DNA of 64,000 bases from Pegoplata infirma (taxonomy: Eukaryota; Arthropoda; Insecta; Diptera; Anthomyiidae): NCBI GenBank assembly GCA_963921195.1, contig OY992540.1, positions 172,765,896-172,829,895 of the forward strand, in the 5' to 3' direction. The translations under genes and the position numbers were made by a program. A model generated the notes under the pieces. The model did not search any database. It was not told the origin of the DNA and saw nothing but the letters and a program-made list of their open reading frames with translations. Position 1 is the stretch's first letter; every line of letters starts with the position of its first letter. This document shows positions 33,570-44,227 of the stretch, piece by piece.

Positions 33570-33687
33570 GGATTTTTTTGCTAACGTGTATAAATTATCC
33601 CATACAAATTTGACATAAATTTGCCGTATATAGTTAAAAAACGTCAAATTTGTATGGGATAATTTATACACGTTAGCAAAAAAATCC
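33570..33687. repeat. Perfect 45-base inverted repeat (hairpin)
   Basis: GGATTTTTTTGCTAACGTGT at 33570 is mirrored by ACACGTTAGCAAAAAAATCC ending at 33687. The arms match without a visible mismatch for ~45 bases, around a ~28-base loop. It is either a very young foldback insertion or a transcribed hairpin inside the XRCC1 intron. Confidence 0.75.
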
Positions 33688-33720
33688 AGCTAAAATCAAA
33701 ATCTAACGAGTAGAATAACA

Positions 33721-34443
33721 AAACAAGTAGAAAAGTTAAATTCGACTTGGCCGAATCTATGAATACCCTCCACAATGCCCATTTTAAGTGATAGTAAATT
33801 TTCTAACGTGAAAAAAATAATAGTTTTGATTATAAATATTTTATTTTGTGTAAAAAAATTTTTTTTTTAGTAATTTTTGAAAAAAAAAAAATAATTTACT
33901 AATTTTTTTTTTTGAGTGTAAATTTTTTTTTGAGTGTAAAATTTTTTTCGAGTGTATTTTTTTATGTTTTGGTATAAAAATATTTTTGAGTGACAAAAAT
34001 ACGTTGTCAATTATTTTTGTGACTTACGAATGTTTTTAAAACAGGTTTAACGGGTTTTCAACACATCCTCAGAATTGCTTTTCGAAAGTTATAGTGCTTA
34101 TTATCTCAGAAATTCACGAAAAACCCTTGCCGAAATTGAGTCTTTGCTTATAACTTTTGAACCACTGGACCGATTTCGCTGGATTGCAACACCAACCTGA
34201 CCAAGTAAATGCTCAACATATATGCCAAACTTCAGGAGCCTCCGTAATGTCTTTCAAAAGTTATCGTGTTTTCAACAGACAGACGGACGGACGGACGAAC
34301 GGACGGACATCGCTAGATCGTCTTAAAATCGATCGAGGATCATGAATATATATACTTTATGGGATCCTAGACCAATATTTCGAGGTGTTACAAACGGAAT
34401 GACAAACTTATATATACCCTCTATCACTAGAGTGGAGGGTATA
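33721..34443 (-). repeat. Dipteran ATACCCTCCAC repeat, reverse copy
   Basis: It is the reverse of the 15676-16302 layout: AAACAAGTAGAAAAGTTAAA then TTGGCCGAAT at the left, a GACGGACGGACG microsatellite at ~34275-34310, GTTACAAACGGAATGACAAA, and TATACCCTCTATCACTAGAG at the right end. The central part is T/A-rich with TTTTTTTGAGTGTAAA repeats (33890-33960). Confidence 0.6.
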
Positions 34444-34836
34444 ATAAAGTTTGGAACAAGTAGTTAGATGTGGGACTAAAAAACTGGAGGTTCCCGGTTC
34501 AAATCCAGTTGGGACTAAAGAAGACGAAAAGTTTTTTTCTAAATATGAGAAAGATAAGTTATAAAGGAAAATGGATAAAAGTAAAAACTAAAGGAAATAC
34601 GAAAATTTTTTGTATTTTTGCATGGCCTACATCAGACATTTCCCCAAAGAAGTCTTAGGTGACATGTCCCCAGAAGGTCAGCCCTGACCACTGCTGACTT
34701 TGAGTGAGGACATTTTGAAAATTTTTATGAAACTGTCCTCAACCCAGTACATAGAGAATTCTTGTGGATGTCAGGTGTGACTCTGACATGTCACCGCTCC
34801 GTCACTGAGGATGGCTCGAGGACGTTGCCAACTGGG
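34440..34836 (+). repeat. SINE-like repeat ending GCCAACTGGG, second copy
   Basis: It shares its start and its ~330-base body with 31190-31562, but here the head is intact: TAGTTAGATGTGGGACT resembles a Pol III A box and CCCGGTTCAAATCCAGTT is a strong B box. That head suggests a tRNA-derived SINE. A poly(A) or simple tail is not evident, so the SINE call is tentative. Confidence 0.45.
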
Positions 34837-34978
34837 TTATTCTTTTGGAGAAGAAAAAAAGGCAAAATTTAAGAGGAAATCCATCAAAATTTTTTTCATG
34901 TCATGTATGTACAAAATCATACAATGTATGAACAAGTTCTGGGAAAAAAAATCATGTTCAATTCATACAGTGTATGAA

Positions 34979-37066
34979 TAACCTGACCAACTGTTTTTGT
35001 CTGAAAAGCGGGATGGAAAGGTTGAAAAAGCGGGATTTTGGTCTAAAAAGCGGGACCACTTACAAGGAAGGTCTTTTACAGGGCACCCACCGATTGTCCT
35101 GAAACTTTAATATGTGAATGAAGGGAAAAAATAAGAGTTACTTGTTTTTTTTAGCTAATAGGAATTTCGCCAAACGAAAAATACCCCAGCAAAACTTTGG
35201 TAATGGGTAGTGATTATATAACACATTACCAGGTAATGTATATACCTTATTTGTAGCATTGTTTTAGGATGTCTTACCAAACATTTGTTCCACAACAAAT
35301 TATTTTCAAGTGAAAAATAATGCATTACTAATAATTTGCTACGTAATGCATGATTATTGGAAAAAATTTATTTCATATTTATTATTTCTAAACATTAAAT
35401 CATGGATGACTTATATTTGGTTACATTATGTATTATTTGAAAGTTTGAAATAATGTATTATTTATAATTGGATGCATAATGCATTACAATAACTTAAAAA
35501 ATAATTATTTTATAAAAAAAATGCATAAGTTTAAACTAGAGATGGGCTCACGACAGGAAATTTCTAACGCCACACACTCACGAGCATATTTTATCTACTT
35601 ACACTCACTTACAATCACGTGAGTAAATTTAATACATAATTACTTTTTCACTACTCGTAACACCTTATATATTACGTTCTGGTATGCTATATTATATACC
35701 TTACTCGTATGCATTACTTTGAGTCTCATCGCCTGTTAAAATCATCAATGCTGCAATGTATAAAATAAGAGATCCTATACCTTATTTTATACCTTATTTG
35801 GTAATCTAAGTTTTGCTGGGACGGGTCAGGTTAATTTTGATAGAGATTTTTTTTATATGATTTTGGCGGTCGTACGTATATACATCTCCATATGTTTGTT
35901 GAAAACACACTTACTTTCGAAAGAAAGTAGTTTGTAATTTATACGGTCAGGTTGATATTAAAGTTCAGTGAAATCGGTCCTGTGGTTTAGAAGTTATGTG
36001 GAAAACCGTGAAATTTGGATTGGTTTCGCCTCCAATTCACGTGTTTAATAAAACGTTGAACACGCTTCTAAAGACCACAAAAATAGTTTTCAAAATATTT
36101 TTGTCACTTCAAAAAAATTGTACACTCAAAAAAAAATTACATAAAACAGGGTAGATTTTTTTGTTGAAAATTTTGGATTTTTGTTGCTCCTTAAACCCGA
36201 TTTGTTAAACGAGCTGAAATAACTGGCAATTTTGTTAGAGAAAATTAAAAAAAAAAAAAAATATTTTGCAGATTTGAAAAATGTTTCAAATTCAAAAATA
36301 TTTTTTTTGTACCAAATTAAGGTGGGTTACCAATATTTAGAAAATTATATATTTCTTATCTGAGTACGTTTGGGCAACGTTAAACAAAAATTGTTTTATT
36401 ATTTTGTTTTGAGCATATTTATAAAATCAAGCTTTTTTTCTTAAATTTAGAGAATTTTTGCCAAAACTCGAAACTTTGACTGATTTTCGCGGGGTCAAAA
36501 ATTTAACCGATTCGGCTCAAAATTTTACTAGGTACTTATTTCAGGTCATTTAAAAATTTTCAAAATAAGGACCACCCTATTGAACACGTCTCGAAAAAAT
36601 AGATTTAAAAAAAAAATAAAAATTAATTGAAATAAAAATAAACCTTAAAAATTTGTTTCTGAACTATAACTTTTTTTAATTTTTAAATTAAAAAATAATT
36701 TAAAATAAAATGAAAATCAATTTATATTTTTTTCAAAAATAAACGTTTAAAAAGTTGTTGGAAATTTTGTCGAGTTTCAACACAATTTTAGGAGTAATTT
36801 TTTAAGCGCGGTAAGAAATTCAAAATGTTACCATATTTATATGCTCAAAAATCGAAATAAATCGCTTAAAATTACTTCAGAATAATCATACTCAAAATAT
36901 TTTTTAAACAATTTTAAATTGTACTGTGCTATTCCTAAAGTCAAAAAGCGGGATAAAGCGGGATGAAGCGGGACTTTTGTTTAAAAAGCGGGATAGAAAT
37001 TCAAGGCGGGATGAGACATCAAAAAGCGGGATAATCCCGCCAAAAGCGGGATGGTTGGTCAGGTTA
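34979..37066. mobile_element. TIR element with 8-base duplication TGTATGAA
   Basis: TAACCTGACCAAC at 34979 is mirrored by GTTGGTCAGGTTA ending at 37066, and TGTATGAA flanks both ends (34971-34978, 37067-37074). Near each end AAAAGCGGGAT recurs (three times on the left, six or so on the right) as likely transposase-binding repeats. An 8-base duplication suggests hAT. No transposase frame is visible; the middle holds the 35185-35820 element and AT-rich filler. It lies in an XRCC1 intron. Confidence 0.8.
35185..35820. mobile_element. Nested MITE with CCCAGCAAAACTT ends
   Basis: CCCAGCAAAACTTTGGTAAT at 35185 is mirrored by ATTTGGTAATCTAAGTTTTGCTGGG (ending 35820, with three extra bases in that arm). 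The interior repeats GGTAATG, TGCATTAC and TATACCTTATTT blocks on both strands. AC flanks both sides. It is 636 bases and non-coding. Confidence 0.65.
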
Positions 37067-37074
37067 TGTATGAA

Positions 37075-37532
37075 CAAATTAATTACAGGTATGCATTTTT
37101 TTCTGTGTATAAGAAATTTTATTATAAAAAAAAACGTTGGTGGTTATTTGTAAATATTCTTTTATTGAGTATAAATCATAATATTTTATTTCCGGCTTTT
37201 TAAGCTGCAATATTTTCACACGCACTATGTTTATTCATGTTATGCACTCATAAGCCATTCTCCAGTTTTCTAATGATAAAAAATCCAAATCCTTAAAAAA
37301 ACAAAAACAGTTTTGATATTGTATGAAATTCATTCATTCATACTATGAATACATAAAGTAATCACTGTATCTTATTACTTACTAATTATTTACAGATCAG
37401 ATCCTATTTTTAATTATTTTTATAATATTAAATAATTTTGTAAAAAAACAAACGCATCAAATAATTTTATAAGAGACAAACTCGTTTCACATTGCTACCA
37501 AGTTGGTAGTACCAACTCACTCGTTATAATAG
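37075..37532. other. AT-rich intron spacer
   Basis: Nothing coding. Several ATTCATTCATAC/GTATGAAT matches suggest a TGTATGAA-rich target region in which the 8-base-duplication element landed. Confidence 0.3.
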
Positions 37533-37734
37533 GTGTGTTCCAGAACTTTCCGGGTAAAGTTCAGTGAAATGAGAAAACATCTAAAAAACTCTCACGATAC
37601 CGCAAAAATTCACAAAAGTACGGGAACGAAAAAAAAAACACATTTCAAGCCCGAAAACTAAAAAATGTAAACAAATTGAAATGCTAACATATTTTAGTAA
37701 GAAAAAATGCGTTAAACACGGGGAAAAAATTGTA

Positions 37735-38850
37735 CACAGTAAAAAGTTTTGGGTTAAATTTAAAACCTAGCGGAACACATTTTAAACCACCTTGGAATTA
37801 AATTAAAAGTTAAAACCGAAATGGTTTATATGTTAAACCACATAGGGATTAAAAATTTGTTTTTCTTTATGTTATTTCTTTTAGTTTTATTTTAATGCTA
37901 AAAAATAATTAAATTTCTCTCTTAAAAACTAATAAAAAATAAACGTCATCAAAAAATTGTATTTCATCAAGTTTAAAATTAACACTTAACAAGGAATTAA
38001 AAACAGCTGTTATGTTGAGTGAGCAAAAACATCTTATTCATTCAATGAAAGTGTGGTAAAAATGTTTGCAATGTTCGCAAAAGTAAAAAATGTATGGAAA
38101 ATTTTACGTTATCAGAATTTGTGATCCAGAAAGTGAAATTTTGACTCCGGCCGGAATATTAATATCAAGTATTGACTACTAACGTTTTACAATCGTTTTT
38201 AATTAAATTTTGTTTAACCTTACTTTTAGACCAGCCGAATCTTGAAGCAGAAGGCAGAGACTGGAATTTTTGATTGGGCAGTGCATTCATTAACTTTGAA
38301 AACCTTCCAGAAATAATTAATTTCACAATACTAATCCAGCATCTGCTTTTGTTTCTTTTTGATGGAAAGACATCAACAAACCGTGCCGAAATTGATTTGG
38401 AAGACCCCCAGGAATAATTTCGTAATATAGAAGCATTATCACTTTTCTATGTAGTTTTACGGAGTGTGGGTGAAAAATGCATCAACATTCCTCTTGATTT
38501 TAACTTTCTTCAGGTATTTGATCTGTATTTTAAGTCTTCTTATTTATTCAATACACAAAAATATTAAGAAAACATAACCTTACTTTTGTCTTATTTATTT
38601 TTGGGGAAATTTTATATTTTTAGTCCTGTCTAGATTAAAATTAACACCCGTTTAGGTATAAAATTATTTACATTAATAAAACTATTTTGGATTTATTTTA
38701 ACACCAAAAAATAGGTTAAAAAGCCACTCTCTCACTCTCTTTTTATCTCTTTAAAAGTATACTTTTAATGGAATTCATTTAATTCTTTTTGTCTTTGATA
38801 TATATACACACCAGCTAGGAATTAAAATTAACCCAAAACTTTTTACTGTG
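37735..38850 (+). mobile_element. TIR element CACAGTAAAAAG, copy 1, with spliced ORF
   Basis: CACAGTAAAAAGTTTTGGGT at 37735 is mirrored by ACCCAAAACTTTTTACTGTG ending at 38850. The left flank is TA and the right TT, so the TA duplication has one change. Copy 2 (44228-45193) is in the opposite orientation. It contains an E-box AAACAGCTGTTATG at ~38007 and an exon-like ORF from 38090 (next entry). It lies within an XRCC1 intron. Confidence 0.75.
38090..38518 (+). pseudogene. Two-exon ORF remnant carried by the CACAGTAAAAAG element
   Basis: Exon 1 (38090-38168) starts at ATG with KFYVIRICDPESEILTP and ends before a GT donor. Exon 2 begins at 38230 after ACTTTTAG, continues the frame (NLEAEGRDWNF), hits TGA at 38271, and then stays open in the same frame through SAFINFENLPEIINFTILI and RAEIDLEDPQE, a TAA at ~38415, and on through IEALSLFYVVLRSVG to a possible CAG|GTATTTG donor at 38518. 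Copy 2 retains the same exon 1 tail, donor, acceptor and exon 2 start with different damage. So an ancestral spliced gene was mobilised. I do not recognise the protein. Confidence 0.55.
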
Positions 38851-39010
38851 TTAAAGTTGATTTTAATGACTAAATATTAATTTTGTCTTGAAATTAAACA
38901 TTTTTTTTGTTTTTTTATTTTATTAAAATTTTCAATTTAGTTTCAACAAAAAAAAAACAGCTGTTTTCTCAACATCTGATGATCAATTTTCCGAGAAATT
39001 GCAAAATTAC

Positions 39011-39174
39011 TGTTCAAGCTTTTATATTAATTATTTTTTTTTTTCCTTAGTGTCTAAAATTAAGGAAAAAAATCAAGAAACGACAAATATATTGTATGCA
39101 GTTAAAATTTTACGTATTTGAAGCTCAAACTGCTCAAATCAATATCTTGACTGCAAATTTATGCGAAAAATAAA
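39011..39174. other. Short AT-rich spacer
   Basis: Nothing identified between the decayed tail of the 37533 element and the next repeat fragment. Confidence 0.3.
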
Positions 39175-39497
39175 ATTTTTTCCAATTTTGTATTTTGTTT
39201 TTTAATTTTGCGATTTCTCGCGAAATTGAGAAGATATGATTTCAATGTTAACTGTTTTGTGACCTGTAAAAAAATACAATTAAAACTGCATACTCAGTTT
39301 TTGAAGATATTTAAAAAACTTTATTGTCAAAATTTTAGAAAATACAAAAACACCTTTTTCGCGATATCTCGCGAATGCGAACAGCTACGATTTTGCTGTT
39401 AACAGTTTTGTGACATATAACCAAGTAGGAATTGAACTGCGTTTACACTTTTCGTCGACACTAAAGTGCAACCTAAACATCGCTGAGGCTCACCGTG
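39175..39497. mobile_element. One-ended fragment of the CACGGTGAGCC foldback
   Basis: GCGATTTCTCGCGAAATTGA at ~39209, GTTTTTGAAGATATTTAAAA, GCGATATCTCGCGAATGCGA and the end CATCGCTGAGGCTCACCGTG (39497) match the last 300 bases of the 26594-28365 element closely. The other end is missing. Confidence 0.7.
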
Positions 39498-40347
39498 TGC
39501 ACAGATTTATTTCGAGTTTCAAATAGAATACTGCAAATTTCAACTTAGATAATTTGAATTTTAATTGATTTTTTCAAGTGACATTTTAAAAGAAAATTAT
39601 CTAATTGAAAATAGAGCATTATAATTTTTAATAAAATCTTCAATTTTGAAATGGAATCTTTTATTTTTAAACGGAGTTTGCTAAATCCAATTGAAGTTCT
39701 TCGTATTTGGTTCAATTGAAAATTCTTATTTTTTTGTTAAATTATGCCTAAGTTAAACCTATTATCTATAAGTTTTTTTGGAGAGATTTTACATCAACAA
39801 AAAAAAAACTTTTTGATGCGGTTGACAAACAATTTTAAAAAATCAAATCAGTTTAATTTTTTTCTTGATTTTTCCTTTAAACCCATGAAAAATTCAATCA
39901 AGGGTCGCTTTAAGTATATTCATAATCACCGACTGATGTTTATCCGTTTAAAAGAATTTACTGATGCTTGGCAAATTAGACATTGTGGAAAGTGTTCATT
40001 AATTCAGCAACGCCAAATTTTTCTTAACAACTTAATTTTTATGTTTTCATTTATACTTAAAATTGCATTTGTAGTTAAAAAGAGCCCGTTTCAAAAATCT
40101 GGCTGTTTCGGGACTTATAGCTGTTTTTAGCTATTTCTAAAGGTCCATCTGTAATTCCCGGGACAAAACCTCTAATTGGAGGGTATTAAAAGCATATGCA
40201 TATTTAGCATTTTTTTTAATCTGCCAATTTCAATTCAAATTTAATTTCAAGTAAACGCATATTGGTTATTAGAAAATTCATTACCTCTTTCGATTTTTGT
40301 ATTTATTATATATGTAGTTCTACAAATTCAGAATTATAGTTTTATAC
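39498..40347. other. Intron DNA just downstream of XRCC1 exon
   Basis: No repeat or gene is clearly supported. A 128-codon open frame (39744-40130, plus) is Phe/Lys/Leu-rich, lacks any recognisable motif and has no matching splice context, so it is probably chance. 39500-39720 has repeated GAAAATT/AATTTTC and TCAATTGAA pieces. Confidence 0.35.
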
Positions 40348-40559
40348 CTGAGTCATTGCTGCTTTCATTTTGAGATTGTAGTGTTACATCAAGAATCTCG
40401 TCATCACTTTCTGGTTTCGATAATTCATTGCTGTCCAACGCATATCTTCTCCACGGCAAATATTTTTTTAGACTGTAACATTTTTCAATCCAACTACGTG
40501 TAACAATTTTACCTTTGCCTCTAACTTGGTTATATTTAGGAGTGTTTTTAAAAGCACAT
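40348..40559 (-). CDS. XRCC1: XRCC1 exon, second half of BRCT1
   Basis: A 212-base exon between an ATATTATATAG acceptor and a TCAG|GTATAAAA donor. It completes the central BRCT1 domain, which in animals binds PARP1 and poly(ADP-ribose): CAFKNTPKYNQVRGKGKIV is the strand 3-4 part, and RSWIEKCYSLKKYLPWRRY holds the conserved Trp-x3-Cys of the last helix. The codon ATA (Ile) is split across the junction with the 46405 exon, giving the family's THLICAF. The exon ends with an acidic, serine-rich linker. Intron lengths either side are about 5.8 kb and 7.9 kb. Confidence 0.9.
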
Positions 40560-41202
40560 CTATATTATTAATGAAAGAACAAATTATTGCATAAGTAACT
40601 TACAGCCGTATTCAAAATTAGATTCTAGATATAGATACAGATTAAGATTTTTTTTTTTTCAAAACACATTTTTTTTTAAAACTATGATTATTAAATGTAC
40701 ATAAACTGAATATCTATTGTCTAACTGGCGCCATATTCATCGTTCCGATCAAACAAATACAAATATTTAAAAAAAAATCTTTGAATCTGCATAACATAGT
40801 ATTTGGTATTTGGAGTTTAGGCTGACTATTCAAACAGATTTTATAAATGCGTGTACTAATTTTTAGTCACGTTTACTGCAGGGAAAAGTTCTCAGAATCC
40901 GATAGATTTTCTAAAGAAATAAGTAGAGTTGTCAACGACATATTTTAAAACCCGGTTTTCGAATAGTTAGAAAACCGCCTTTTTGAAAATCCGGTTTTTG
41001 TTTTTTCATAAAATCTATTAAAAAATTAAAAATAGTTTTTCATACGTATTTTTTCAAAGTTTTTGAAAAACTTCTATATAAAATTTAATTAAATTTTTAA
41101 ATTACAATTACACAGTGCAACACATAAAATTTAAACTCCTTCCCTTTAGGATTTTTTTAGTTTATAAAACAAAACTAGTATCTATCGCTTTTTATCTTCC
41201 AT
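40560..41202. other. AT-rich intron DNA
   Basis: No gene. AAAACCGGTTTTCGAATAG-like short inverted pieces occur near 40950-41000 (AACCCGGTTTTC, AAATCCGGTTTTTG). The non-LTR element begins at about 41203. Confidence 0.35.
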
Positions 41203-41850
41203 AGGGGCCTTGCGGTATACGTTAGAAATGATGTCGTGTACCAGTGCCAGGGACGCCTTGGCACTAGTGATCCCAAATTTAACTGTCTTTGGGTTAAGTT
41301 TGGGATAGAGTCACACGCATTATATTTCGGATTCCTTTACAGGAGTCCAAATGCAACAGGGGAGGATACCTATAATGGCTTTGACACTTTGTATGATAAC
41401 ATCACCGAAATACTTGCGAGTTGTCCGAGCGCTGAAGTAGTAGTCGCTGGGGACTTCAACGTTCACAATTCTTCTTGGCTACGCCATTCCAGCCATACCA
41501 CTCCCGATGGCCAATACGTTGAGCTTTTCGCAGCGCACAACCACCTGACGCAACTAGTGGACGAACCAACACACAATGCGTGTGTTGAAGGGCAACAGCT
41601 AAATACTCTCGACCTTTTTCTTACTTCACACCCTGAAAAGTATGAAGTAAAAGTACTTGAACCTCTTGGTAACTCAGATCATAGCACTATTTCAGCATCC
41701 TTTTCGTACTCGGCACTTCAGAGCGTTTTTCGACCGGCTACTAAACGCTCGGTCTACATTTACGAAAAGGCTCGTTGGGTAGAACTTAACGAATTTTTCC
41801 GGCAATTCACGACGGTAACGTCGATGCCGCGGCCGAAATGGTGGGTAATG
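41203..41850 (+). pseudogene. Endonuclease (APE-type) domain, truncated
   Basis: The frame enters at GGLAVYVRNDV, typical of the middle of the APE-like endonuclease of non-LTR elements, which nicks the target to prime reverse transcription. Visible conserved motifs are VVVAGDFNVHNSSW (the GDFN Asp/Asn pair) and LGNSDHSTISASF (the SDH catalytic His region). The N-terminal catalytic Asn/Glu motifs are missing through 5' truncation. Near 41805-41850 a small deletion shifts the frame towards the RT part at 41838 onward. Non-functional. Confidence 0.85.
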
Positions 41851-43403
41851 TGATAATGCTTGGAATGAAGAAATTTATTCCTTCAAAGCTAATTTCGGTT
41901 AAGTCAAAGGATAAGTGTTGGTTTAACCAGACTTGCAGGAATGCAGTTAGATCTAAAGAGGAAGCATTCAGAAATTGGCGGGAAGACAAAAACGACAATT
42001 CTGATATGCTGCGCAAGCAGGCGAGAACAAATTGTGCCAGGGTACTGAGACGCGAGAAGCTTCTCTACGAACAGCGTCTCCGTGCTAAAGTTCTTTCTGC
42101 CCCTCGGGGTAGTAAGAGCTTTTGGTCATTCGTAAAGAGAGTAAGGGACAATGCTAGTTCTTCTATCCCGACCCTTATAAAGGATGACCAAGTGTTCACT
42201 GACCCGGTTGATAAGGCTAACCTTTTCGCTGATTTATTTGCAAGAAATTCGTTCTTGCCGGAAGGCGATCAACCACTGCCAGAACTTGAAAGAGTATCCA
42301 GTACTATGCCCAAGATATTTTTCCGAGCTCGTGCAGTTAAAAGGGTTCTTGAGGATCTCAACGTAAATAAGTCACCGGGACCCGATGGCATACCAGCACT
42401 GGTGTTAAAGCAGTGCTCATCGGCGTTAGCCCGTCCATTGGCAAACCTTTTTAGCTTTTCGTTAGGTAAGGGTACCTACCCCTCCTGCTGGAAAGTGGCT
42501 AACGTTAAACCGATCCCTAAGAAAGGTGCGTCTTCAAACCCCGAGAACTATCGCCCGATATCTATTTGTTCTACGCTCTCGAAGGTGATGGAGAGCATGG
42601 TAAATCACCATCTTGTTGACTATTTAGAGTCAAACTCACTTTTCAGTGACCGACAGTATTGTTTCCGTAAACGTCGCTCTACGGGAGACTTGATGGCGTT
42701 TCTTTCGGATCGTTGGAGTCGTTCTATCCACCAATTTGGTGAAAGTAAGGTGGTTGCTTTGGATATTTCCAAGGCTTTCGATCGTGTGTGGCACGACGCA
42801 CTTATATCTAAACTCATTGCCTTTGGTGTAGGCAGTGATTTCTCTCGATTTATATTGAGTTTTCTCCGGGACTGAAGTATACGTGTTGTTGTTGATGGGG
42901 TGTCATCGAGTAGGTTTCGACTTAACTCTGGAGTACCGCAAGGTTCTGTTCTTTCTCCTACTCTTTTTCTTATCTTTATTAATGACCTTCTTAGTCAAAC
43001 TTTCAACCCTATCTACTCTTTTGCAGACGACAGCAACATTTGTCATTCATTTTCCTTCGATCATAGGCCAAGCCTTGTAGAGGTTGGGCGCGTGCGGCAG
43101 ATTATGAATGACACTCTCAATCAGGACCTGTTGACAATCTCTGAATGGGGTCTTGCGAATAGGGTCGATTTTAATGCACGCAAGACCCAATGTTGTATGT
43201 TGACACCCATAGACGTATTGTGGAACCAACATTGTCGTCTGTATCTATGGGTGGTATCGATATTGAGGAATCAGATTCTCTTGATGTTCTGGGCATGAAA
43301 ATCCAGTGTGATGTTCGTTGGAATAAACATGTTTTTCAAGTGTCGAAAGATGCATTCAAGTGTCTTGGTTTCTTAAAACGGTGCAAGAACTACTTCACTC
43401 CTA
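41838..43403 (+). pseudogene. Non-LTR reverse transcriptase, broken
   Basis: Conserved RT blocks appear in order: NKSPGPDGIPALVLK (block 1), NYRPISICSTLSKVMES (block 2), VVALDISKAFDRVWHD (block A, catalytic Asp), SGVPQGSVLSPTLF (block B), YSFADDSNI (block C; FADD in place of the more usual YADD, both catalytic Asp kept). An in-frame TGA at 42873-42875 probably replaces a Trp codon, and a frameshift near 43206 moves the frame after CCMLT into HRRIVEPTLS. Reading stops at the insertion at 43404. The family is jockey/CR1-like by motif wording, not by phylogeny. Confidence 0.9.
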
Positions 43404-43849
43404 CACCGAAAAAAATCCATGCAACATTTTACGAAAAAAAGTTTCGTACTTTTTTTTTTCGTAAAATACACGAAAGTTGACTACATAGTACGAAAAACTT
43501 TAGTACTCAATTTCGTATTTTTACGAAAATAACGAAAATGATTAGTAAATATTTTTTTCGTAATATTTACGAATGTTGTCTACATATTACGAAAAAAATG
43601 TTGTAAAAACTTTTGTAATTTTACGAAAGTAACGAAAAAATGAATGTAAATCCTTCTTTCGTAAAATATACGAATGTTGACTACATATTACAAAAAAAAG
43701 TGTACAGACTTTCGTATTTTTACGAAAATAATTCGTAAAAACTTCTTTCGTAAAATATACGAAATACTTTATATTACAAACAAAAAATAATCAAGAATTT
43801 TGTAATTTTACGAAACTAATGAAAAAAGAAGAAGTGCTTAAAGAGTGTT

Positions 43850-44220
43850 TTTATGCCCTTCAACTACAGTATTGGTGTATACCACTTTGTCATTTCGTGT
43901 GTAACGCTTCGAAATATCAGTCGTGGACTCCATAAAGTATATATATTATTGATCCATGATAGATTCTAAGGCATTCTATTGATGTCCGTCTGTATAAATC
44001 ACGGATACCATCCAAAATAAAAAAGCTAGACTCCTGAAGTTTAGCACGAACAAGTCTTTTTGTCATCAGCAGGTTTAGTTCATATGTGAGCAAAATCGGT
44101 CCAAGCGGAAAAAAGTTTCCCCTTAAAGAAATAAACCAACCTTTGAAAAACACAATTTTTTTAAAGTGTTTTTTTGCATTTTTGTTAAACAAATGAAACA
44201 TTTTTATGTCAAAAAAATGT
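43850..44220 (+). repeat. Dipteran interspersed repeat fragment
   Basis: ATGCCCTTCAACTACAGTAT, TTTCGTGTGTAACGCTTCGA, CATGATAGATTCTAAGGCAT, GATGTCCGTCTGTA and GACTCCTGAAGTTTAGCACG follow the family order. It sits inside the 43404-45579 element. Confidence 0.5.
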
Positions 44221-44227
44221 TAAAGTA

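Larger units (their letters stand above)
37533..39010. mobile_element. Relative of the 2232-4167 element, split by a TIR element
   Basis: ATAGGTGTGTTCCAGAACTT at 37533 with CCGGGTAAAGTTCAGTGAAA, ACTCTCACGATACCGC and AAAAGTACGGGAACG is the reverse of the right end at 4020-4167. After the 37735-38850 insertion, the tail resumes and contains CAGCTGTTTTCTCAACATCT (38957), which matches the reverse of ~3840. The far terminus is lost. Confidence 0.55.

Noticed and set aside
39744..40130. 128-codon plus-strand open frame
   Set aside because: Biased Phe/Lys/Asn composition, no motif, lies in an intron of XRCC1 in antisense, and nearby frames are equally open.
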